Source: a virus
IMG/VR virus record: IMGVR_UViG_3300004807_000157
Location: 1 to 21,171 of that record
Direction: 5' to 3' (one strand)
Length of the DNA: 21,171 nt
The position numbers and the translations under genes are program-made. Positions 14,400 to 19,724 of the stretch are shown in pieces. Position 1 is the stretch's first letter; every line of letters begins with the position of its first letter. The notes under the pieces are model-generated. The model was given only the letters and a program-made list of their open reading frames with translations, was not told where the DNA came from and did no database searches.

Positions 14400-16769
14400 T
14401 TACTGGCTAGCTTGTAATATTCTTTGGCTAAAGTCTTTGGTGTCTCGCATGTGTTCGATCAATTCATCTTGCTTGCCCATTTGAGCAATATGCATGTCTT
14501 TAAATTGATTTAAGAAATCGTCAAAAACGTTGTTTACCATGTTATCGGCTATGGTCCTTGTTTCTTTTGCAGTGTCTTTAGCGTTTGGCATTGATAGTTT
14601 TTCAGTCACTTCGCGCAAGGCCGCAGTGGCTTTGTTTAATTCGGCTGCTGCTGTTGATAGCCCTGTTATGTTGACCGGTATACTCTTACCGTCAGGCAAC
14701 GGCACATGCGCTTCGTTGATACCGCCCTCGCTCACCATGGCCAAAACACCTTTGGGATTGGTTGTGGTACTGATACCGCCGTCAGCAAAACCCAACATTG
14801 TACTAGCAGATCCAGCAGCTATAGTAGCAACACCGCCAGTCATCATACTGGTACCAGCAGCTGCTAGTGGAACCCCAACTGCAGCACCAACACCGGTAAA
14901 TGACAATAAAGCTCCTACAGCAGCCAATACTCCACCGAGTGCAGTAATACCTATACCAACATCTTCAACGTCCTCGCCTATGCCTTTTAAGAAATCAAGC
15001 GGACCTTTGGTGTTGTTAAGGCCGCCTATAATGGTATCCATCGAGGCCAAGATTGCTTCGGCTGCCTTAGCAAATCCCAAAATTTGCGGTGTTAGTTTTT
15101 CCTGTAGTGCTATTCTTAAATCTTGTGCTGTTTTCTCAACATCCATTATCGCCGAATGAAATCCGCTATTGATCTTGGCCGTAGCTTCTACTGCATCTGT
15201 AGCTGTTTTTAAATTTTGTTGTGTTAATTGAAATTGCGCTTGACCTAATTCGTTGGCACCTTTGGCAAAGTTATTCAACGAGTCAACTCCCATAATGGCT
15301 GCGGCACTGATTGAAGTAGCCAATTGTCCGTTGTTTTTATCAAAGTCTTGAGTGGCTCGTGCAAATCCATCGTTCAATGACTGTATGCTACTACCCGGAG
15401 TTGCTAGTGCAGTTGCAAAATCTTGTGCAGCACCCACTTGCCCGTACAGGTTGGCATTAAGGTTAGTAACTATTCCGTTCATTACTGTGGCCTGCATGGC
15501 AGCTTCTTGCTGGTCGGCCGACAACATGGCCATGGCTTTATGGGCACGATCTATCAAGCCAGGATCGTTATTTTGCTTGGCCAAGTCACGTAACTTTTTG
15601 TCAAACGCATAAGCAGTGGCTCGTTTTTTGGCTTCTTCTTCGCGCGACTTTGCATCAGCGCCCATGATGTCGGCCACAATTTTCATGTTCTTGCCCATCT
15701 CCAGCGTGGCCTGTGCCATCTGTGCATTGGTTGCAGTCCCGCCCGATCGTTTCAAGTTGGCTGTTTGTTGTGCCACCAATGCAGCTTGTTCTTCAAAACC
15801 AATACCGAGATTCATCAACTCTCGTTGTAGCGAGTTGCCGTTTTTGCTGGTCTGTGTTGCTAGATTGCTAGTAACTCCCGAAACAATTTTTGCTGCACCA
15901 CTAACTGTATAACCCGATTCGGCCAGTGCCGCCGAATTGTTTTTGAGCACGTTTGCAAATTGATCCACAGTGAGTCCAGCAGCGCCCGAATACTTTCGCA
16001 AATCTTCCATGCCACGTGCAAACAGTGCGCCAGCAGCAGTTGAATCGTTGTAGGCCTTGATGGTTTTTTCTACTTCTTTGGCCAGTACTTCAATTCCAAA
16101 TTTGGCCAACTTGGCAGTTTGTTCGGCGGCCATGCCCATGACTGGTCCAAGAATTGCCAAGGCAGCCCCAATGCCTTTTGCATACATACTTGGCAATGTC
16201 ATTAGTGCTTGTCCAGCAGTGCCTGCGGCCTGACCCAGGGCTACAGTGGTTTGCGCCTCCATTTCGATTTGAGTTGCCATTAGGCCACTGGCCAGTTCTA
16301 TTCCCGATGCACCGTTTTGCAGTCCCTTGACAAACGCCATGGAACCTTGCAGTCCGGTCTGGGCCACATTCCACATGGCCTTGCCCAATTTGACAGTGGC
16401 CGTAATTGCATCGCCCTTGGCCGCGTTCTCCCAGAGCTGATTGCGTTTTTTAATTAAATCGTTCTTTTTTTCTTGATCTATTTCGTTTTTGATTCTGTCG
16501 TCAAGTTCTTCAAGATCTTCGGCTAACGCACTGAGTTGTGCCGGAGCTTCGCTCAACATCTTGGTAAAGGTGCTGGTTACCGAATTGGCCTTTTTCAACG
16601 ATTTTATTTGAGCATCGACCTGTTTGGTCAATTTCTCCATGTCGTCAGAGTATCTTCCAAGTCGTTCACTGTCTTTGGATGTGATAGATGCGCCCAGGCC
16701 CCCAGTGCCTTTGCTCTGCTGCTTTTGCAGTTCAATCAGTTGCGCCAAGAGTTCTTCGGTAGTAGGCAT
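14400..16769 (-). CDS. Tail tape measure protein (789 aa)
   Basis: Sets tail length and lines the tail tube before injection. Evidence: long Ala-rich helical chain; charged coiled-coil N-terminus (MPTTEELLAQLIELQKQQSK, then repeated Lys/Glu helices to about residue 115); hydrophobic segments near residues 190-220 and 605-660 (GIGITALGGVLAAVGALLSF and following); and the tape-measure C-terminal signature SEGGINEAHVPLPDGKSIPV with HVPLPDG at 688-694, closely parallel to the 'GEAGPEAVIPL..G' motif of many tape measure proteins. It is longer than T4 gp29 (590) and does not visibly resemble it, so the gp29 symbol is not used. AGGA lies 8 bases before the ATG. It sits beside the portal gene, unlike in T4, and opposite the gp26-like gene. 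Confidence 0.88.
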   Translation of the reverse strand: MPTTEELLAQLIELQKQQSKGTGGLGASITSKDSERLGRYSDDMEKLTKQVDAQIKSLKKANSVTSTFTKMLSEAPAQLSALAEDLEELDDRIKNEIDQEKKNDLIKKRNQLWENAAKGDAITATVKLGKAMWNVAQTGLQGSMAFVKGLQNGASGIELASGLMATQIEMEAQTTVALGQAAGTAGQALMTLPSMYAKGIGAALAILGPVMGMAAEQTAKLAKFGIEVLAKEVEKTIKAYNDSTAAGALFARGMEDLRKYSGAAGLTVDQFANVLKNNSAALAESGYTVSGAAKIVSGVTSNLATQTSKNGNSLQRELMNLGIGFEEQAALVAQQTANLKRSGGTATNAQMAQATLEMGKNMKIVADIMGADAKSREEEAKKRATAYAFDKKLRDLAKQNNDPGLIDRAHKAMAMLSADQQEAAMQATVMNGIVTNLNANLYGQVGAAQDFATALATPGSSIQSLNDGFARATQDFDKNNGQLATSISAAAIMGVDSLNNFAKGANELGQAQFQLTQQNLKTATDAVEATAKINSGFHSAIMDVEKTAQDLRIALQEKLTPQILGFAKAAEAILASMDTIIGGLNNTKGPLDFLKGIGEDVEDVGIGITALGGVLAAVGALLSFTGVGAAVGVPLAAAGTSMMTGGVATIAAGSASTMLGFADGGISTTTNPKGVLAMVSEGGINEAHVPLPDGKSIPVNITGLSTAAAELNKATAALREVTEKLSMPNAKDTAKETRTIADNMVNNVFDDFLNQFKDMHIAQMGKQDELIEHMRDTKDFSQRILQASQ

Positions 16770-16782
16770 TAATTTTTCCTGT

Positions 16783-16796
16783 TATAGTACACTATA
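16783..16796. repeat. 14-bp inverted repeat (TATAGT-AC-ACTATA)
   Basis: Perfect 6-bp arms with a 2-base centre in the divergent gap, overlapping the first bases of the rightward late box. It could be an operator-like site or chance in AT-rich DNA. Confidence 0.4.
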
Positions 16797-16800
16797 AATA
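16793..16800 (+). promoter_or_regulatory. Late promoter box TATAAATA, rightward
   Basis: The only plus-strand TATAAATA found. It is 35 bases before the ATG at 16836 and lies inside the leader of the leftward tape measure transcript. Confidence 0.8.
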
Positions 16801-16817
16801 ATAGTATCAATTACATA

Positions 16818-16825
16818 TATTTATA
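16818..16825 (-). promoter_or_regulatory. Late promoter box TATAAATA, leftward
   Basis: Perfect minus-strand TATAAATA 48 bases before the tape measure ATG at 16769. It faces the rightward box at 16793-16800 with 17 bases between, and touches the AGGA ribosome site (16825-16828) of the rightward gene. Confidence 0.8.
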
Positions 16826-16835
16826 GGATCAAAAC

Positions 16836-17696
16836 ATGGTACCTGAACAGCCCGCAAACCCACTTGCCAAATTTTTTCGACAACCAGCAGTTTATATCAA
16901 ATTACCCAGTAACGGACGCTATTGGGAAGATGACGCACTAGAAATTCCAGTCACTGGCGAAATTGGGATTTATCCCATGACCACCAAAGACGAACTGGCA
17001 CTAAAAACTCCCGATGCACTCATGAACGGGCAAGGTGTAGTGGATGTTATTCACAGTTGCGTTCCTGCTATCAAGAACGCATGGAAAATGCCCAGCGTTG
17101 ATGTGGATGCTGTACTGATTGCAATACGTATTGCCAGCTACGGCGAGTTCATGGAAGTTACCAGCAAATGTCCGCATTGCAGTGAAGAAAACGAATACGA
17201 AGTTGACCTCAAGCCCATTTTGGCCAGTGTCACAGTGCCCGACTATCAAGAGTTACTGACTTACAAAAGCATGAAGATCAAGCTCAAACCGCAACAGTAT
17301 TTCTCGGTGAATCAAGCAAATCGTGTGCGATTTGAAGAAGAGCGCTTGGGCAATATCTTGGCCAATATGGACAATGTCGAGCCCGAAGCCAAGGCCAAAC
17401 TGCTTAAAGAAAGCATGACTCGATTGCTCAAAGTGGGATTTGACATGGTGGCCGAAAGTGTCGACTACATCGAGATCGACGACGGCAGTCGAATATCCAA
17501 CAAACTGCACCTAATAGAATTTTTTGAAAACGTTGAATCGTCACTGGTACAGGCCATACAGGATCGACTGGTAAAAATGCTAGAATCGGCTAGACTCAAA
17601 CCCACTAGTGTACAATGCGGCAACAGTGAATGTGTTAAGCCATTTGACCTTGCTTTGGAATTTGATCAAGCAAATTTTTTCGGAAAAGGCTTTTGA
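16836..17696 (+). CDS. 26: Baseplate hub protein, gp26-like, with Cys pairs (286 aa)
   Basis: Likely belongs to the T4 baseplate (gp26-type) family of hub or hub-assembly proteins. The N-terminus has FRQPAVYIKLPSNGRYWEDD and IYPMTTKDELALKTPDALMN, both familiar from T4-like aquatic phages. Two cysteine pairs are visible: CPHC at 112-115 and C-x4-C at 261-266 (CGNSEC), which could bind one zinc as a split ribbon. The chain ends in a LEFDQANFFGKGF motif. It is longer than T4 gp26 (208). AGGA precedes the ATG by 7 bases and a rightward TATAAATA box lies 35 bases upstream. Its stop overlaps the start of the next gene. Family assignment is from memory of the motifs; the precise hub role is inference. 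Confidence 0.8.
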   Translation: MVPEQPANPLAKFFRQPAVYIKLPSNGRYWEDDALEIPVTGEIGIYPMTTKDELALKTPDALMNGQGVVDVIHSCVPAIKNAWKMPSVDVDAVLIAIRIASYGEFMEVTSKCPHCSEENEYEVDLKPILASVTVPDYQELLTYKSMKIKLKPQQYFSVNQANRVRFEEERLGNILANMDNVEPEAKAKLLKESMTRLLKVGFDMVAESVDYIEIDDGSRISNKLHLIEFFENVESSLVQAIQDRLVKMLESARLKPTSVQCGNSECVKPFDLALEFDQANFFGKGF

Positions 17697-17914
17697 CCCT
17701 TCGAGATAACGACGAAGTTATCAAATTCGTAGATAGATACGAAAAAGAGTCAAAAGCCATAAAGCACGAGTTATTAAAAATGTGTTGGTACATGCGAGGT
17801 GGATTAACCTACGACGAGGCCATGAATCTCAGCAGTAGTGAAAAACTCATCATCGGAGACATTATAAAAAGCAACTTGGAAGCAACTAAAAAATCAGGTA
17901 TGCCATTCTTTTAA
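17693..17914 (+). CDS. Small tail/baseplate assembly-type protein, TTG start (73 aa)
   Basis: The frame begins with TTG at 17693-17695, which overlaps the TGA of the gp26-like gene (TTGA), with GGAAAAGG just upstream; the next in-frame ATG is at residue 30, inside a conserved-looking core. Translational coupling to the upstream gene is therefore likely. The core reads LLKMCWYMRGGLTYDEAMNL, then SSSEKLIIGDIIKSNLEATK and KSGMPFF at the end. From memory, small proteins with 'Y-M-RGG-(T/S)-EA--L' and a KSG-PFF end follow the gp26-like gene in aquatic T4-like phages and have been treated as tail or baseplate assembly factors. Function is unproven. Paired hairpins and a T-rich tract follow the stop. 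Confidence 0.8.
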   Translation: MTLRDNDEVIKFVDRYEKESKAIKHELLKMCWYMRGGLTYDEAMNLSSSEKLIIGDIIKSNLEATKKSGMPFF

Positions 17915-17972
17915 GATGTACTACGTACATCTGTTCTTTCGCTTATCAGCTCAGAACATGTTTTCTTTTTCT
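17914..17972 (+). terminator. Tandem hairpins with T tract ending the rightward transcript
   Basis: Directly at the stop codon is an 8-bp stem AGATGTAC / GTACATCT with a 3-base loop (17914-17932). It is followed by TGTTCT / AGAACA (17932-17937, 17953-17958) with a short inner stem GCT/AGC (CGCTTATCAGC region), then TGTTTTCTTTTTCT at 17959-17972. The second hairpin with its T tract looks like an intrinsic terminator for the plus-strand pair. Confidence 0.65.
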
Positions 17973-17974
17973 AA

Positions 17975-18370
17975 ATAACAACAATAATGATTTACAACGA
18001 AGTTGTACTAGTTTCATCCAGACTAATCAGTCACACTTTGCCCGCTAAGGGCAAAAAGTGATTTCATCCGAGCGGCACAATCACTTAGCGTTAGAGCATT
18101 ACAGAGGCGGTTGTCCGGTACCTCGAGCTCCGTCTTTATACAACGGCAGCTTGCATAACATACGCTAACACGTTATACAAACCTGTGCTATCACTAGCAC
18201 GTCATTTAGCCTTTAAAATCTTTTGTTCAAACAGCAAAACCAGTTCTATGAAGGCATATCTGATCCACGTCCGGTTAAGGATAGTTGCTGAGTGCTCTGC
18301 ACGGCGCAGAGTCTTCCGTCCCTCTTTTTATCAAGTTGTCTTGGGCACATGATGTTAACCTGTGCGAGTC
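17975..18370 (-). ncRNA. Candidate structured RNA downstream of the GIY-YIG gene
   Basis: This interval has no frame of 60 codons on either strand and is more GC-balanced than its surroundings (57 of 120 bases G or C at 18061-18180). Helices seen, in plus coordinates: 18295-18300 with 18306-18311; 18185-18190 with 18195-18200, whose loop is GTGA (a GNRA type) only on the minus strand; 18127-18133 with 18143-18150 (one bulge); 18104-18110 with 18115-18117 plus 18121-18124; 18034-18043 with 18049-18060; 17993-17998 with 18002-18007. A 7-bp long-range helix (18085-18091 with 18162-18168) encloses two of them as a multibranch junction, and 18273-18278 can pair with 18355-18360. The minus-strand end is a hairpin then a T-rich tract. 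It may be a separate RNA or a 3' UTR. No known RNA family was recognised. Confidence 0.42.
17980..18007 (-). terminator. Weak terminator-like hairpin on the minus strand
   Basis: Perfect 6-bp stem TACAAC / GTTGTA with a 3-base loop (17993-18007), followed leftward on the minus strand by an AT-rich tract with T-rich runs (ATTATTGTTGTTATTT). It could end the transcript of the nuclease gene and the candidate RNA, but the tract is interrupted by A and G. Confidence 0.4.
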
Positions 18371-18805
18371 TTAACCGTGTAATTTGTTTAGTATGTGGGA
18401 GCCATGGACACGAACAGATATCTGTCCGTTATAATAATCTGTAGATTCTAATACTCTATTTGTGAATTGTTCACGTGCTTCAATGTAACTACATTCGGCC
18501 TTGCTCTTGCAATAGTAGAGTATTTCTCTGGTAAAGTTTTCGGTGCCATGAGTTTGAACGTCTTTGTTGAGTTGGTCGTTAGAGCCATAATATGTTTGCC
18601 AATCAGAATCTACTTTTGATCGTATCTTCTTCTTTTTCTTGTTGCCGTTCTTGAGTTTTACTGTTTTATAAGTGGTTTTTGCGAATTTCGCTAGTTTTTT
18701 GCCTATGTACTTTTTGCCAGATAGATTATTTGTAATAAGATACACAAACCCCACACAGTCTTCGGGTAATTCCTCAACAGGTAGGTTTTGATATATCCAT
18801 TGCAT
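18371..18805 (-). CDS. GIY-YIG nuclease-like protein (144 aa)
   Basis: Residues 19-36 (GFVYLITNNLSGKKYIGKK) hold the paired VYL and YIG strands of the GIY-YIG nuclease fold. A very basic stretch follows (KNGNKKKKKIRSK, about 52-64), then DSDWQTYYGSNDQLNKDVQT and TREILYYCKSKAECSYIEAR, where Glu109 could be the metal-binding glutamate. The Arg normally found about eight to ten residues after YIG is absent (Lys there), with Arg62 the nearest candidate. From memory, the 'YIGKK ... SDW..YYGS' type is common in cyanophages and T4-like phages as free-standing homing-type or DNA-processing nucleases. Start is ATG at 18805, 16 bases after the radical SAM stop, with only a weak ribosome site, so it probably shares that transcript. 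It is followed by the structured interval at 17975-18370. Activity is unproven. Confidence 0.85.
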   Translation of the reverse strand: MQWIYQNLPVEELPEDCVGFVYLITNNLSGKKYIGKKLAKFAKTTYKTVKLKNGNKKKKKIRSKVDSDWQTYYGSNDQLNKDVQTHGTENFTREILYYCKSKAECSYIEAREQFTNRVLESTDYYNGQISVRVHGSHILNKLHG

Positions 18806-18821
18806 ATAACATAATTATGAC

Positions 18822-19724
18822 TCAAGGAGCTAATTCGATATTTTTCTGCCATTGTGATGTGAAATTGGTCTGTGAGTTTTCTGTAGAACAAATCGCTCGA
18901 CAAACGGGATTGGGTGTAGTTGAGTGCCATGATGCTTGTATTTTGTTGAAATCTGTATGAAAATTGCTTTGTTTTTCGCCTAACCAGCAGCAAGGATGTA
19001 TATTTCCCTGTGCGTCTATGTAAATGCTTTTCTCTCTAATAGCGTGACAATCGATCACGGTACTTTGTATTTCTCGTCTAGCCCAGCCTACGGGATATTC
19101 TAATCCATTGGCCAATGGGCGTTTGCTTACTTTAGCTCTAAACCATCGAAATCCCATGTCACGGGCCAATTGTTCGCAGTCGTTGACTTGGTGCCGGTTG
19201 TGATTGTAAACCAACATATCCCAGTGAGCATTGCCTCCGGCTTTGATAAATGCAGCAGCATTACTTATGACACGGTGCCAGTCTACATTGCGTCTATAAA
19301 CATGATTGGTATCTGCCAAACCGTCTATGCTAAAAACAACATAATCTTGTGGTTGACACAATCTTTTTGCCAATTGCTCCCACCACTCGGTGTCACGAAT
19401 GCCGCCGTTAGTGTTCATGCCCAGTACAATATTGTTGTTGACGCTTCTAAAATAATCATATAACTTTAAAGTACTTGCACTGGCTGCTGGATCGCCATAA
19501 TTACCGCACATGAACATTTTGTCAAGTTGCCGAATAACAGATTCAGGCAATATACGTTGAATGTCGTCGACTGTGAGCGAATGTTTTAAATCTTTGTCAA
19601 ACTCGGGATCGGTTTCTCGGGCACACAGCGGACATGCAGCTTGACAAACGTCGGTTGGCTCCAAGTGCAACACACGCACTTGCTCAATTGATATCGACGT
19701 CGGCGTTGTAACTTGTATATCCAT
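18822..19724 (-). CDS. Radical SAM protein with SPASM/twitch-like C-terminus (300 aa)
   Basis: Carries the radical SAM cluster motif C-x3-C-x2-C at Cys27, Cys31, Cys34 (EPTDVCQAACPLC), a GNYGDPAAS glycine segment near 74-82 that fits the SAM-binding region, and a VVFSIDGLADTNHVYRRNVD core typical of the family. The C-terminal part has extra cysteines: C226, then after 18 residues C245-C246 (IYIDAQGNIHPCCWLG), then C275-x3-C279, the pattern of a second iron-sulfur cluster in SPASM/twitch radical SAM enzymes. Such enzymes often modify peptides, but others act on nucleotides or small molecules; no substrate is visible here. The ATG lies 41 bases inside the end of gp46, in another frame, with an AAAGA leader. 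Radical SAM genes near replication genes occur in aquatic T4-like phages. Enzyme class is firm; reaction unknown. Confidence 0.92.
   Translation of the reverse strand: MDIQVTTPTSISIEQVRVLHLEPTDVCQAACPLCARETDPEFDKDLKHSLTVDDIQRILPESVIRQLDKMFMCGNYGDPAASASTLKLYDYFRSVNNNIVLGMNTNGGIRDTEWWEQLAKRLCQPQDYVVFSIDGLADTNHVYRRNVDWHRVISNAAAFIKAGGNAHWDMLVYNHNRHQVNDCEQLARDMGFRWFRAKVSKRPLANGLEYPVGWARREIQSTVIDCHAIREKSIYIDAQGNIHPCCWLGEKQSNFHTDFNKIQASWHSTTPNPVCRAICSTENSQTNFTSQWQKNIELAP

Noticed and set aside
18010-18036. Hammerhead-like string on the minus strand (CTGATTA ... GGATGAAAC)
   Set aside because: The essential CTGATGA core is altered at the catalytic G, stem II would have only weak pairs, and no third stem with a cleavage site was found.
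18117-18130. Three overlapping restriction palindromes (GGTACC, CTCGAG, GAGCTC) like a cloning polylinker
   Set aside because: The bases take part in the hairpins of the surrounding interval, no vector sequence is next to them, and the flanks are phage genes; coincidence of paired RNA sequence is more likely.
18070-18135. tRNA-like string on the plus strand (TTAGAGCA followed by a CTCGAG stretch)
   Set aside because: No acceptor stem, no proper T loop and no 7-base anticodon loop can be drawn.
17975-18822. Group I intron containing the GIY-YIG gene
   Set aside because: No convincing P7/P3 core elements in the right order, the radical SAM gene upstream ends in a normal stop, and the far side is antisense to tail genes, so there is no exon pair to join.
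18703-18993. 96-codon open frame on the minus strand
   Set aside because: It spans the end of the radical SAM gene and the start of the nuclease gene in another frame, both of which have clear family motifs.
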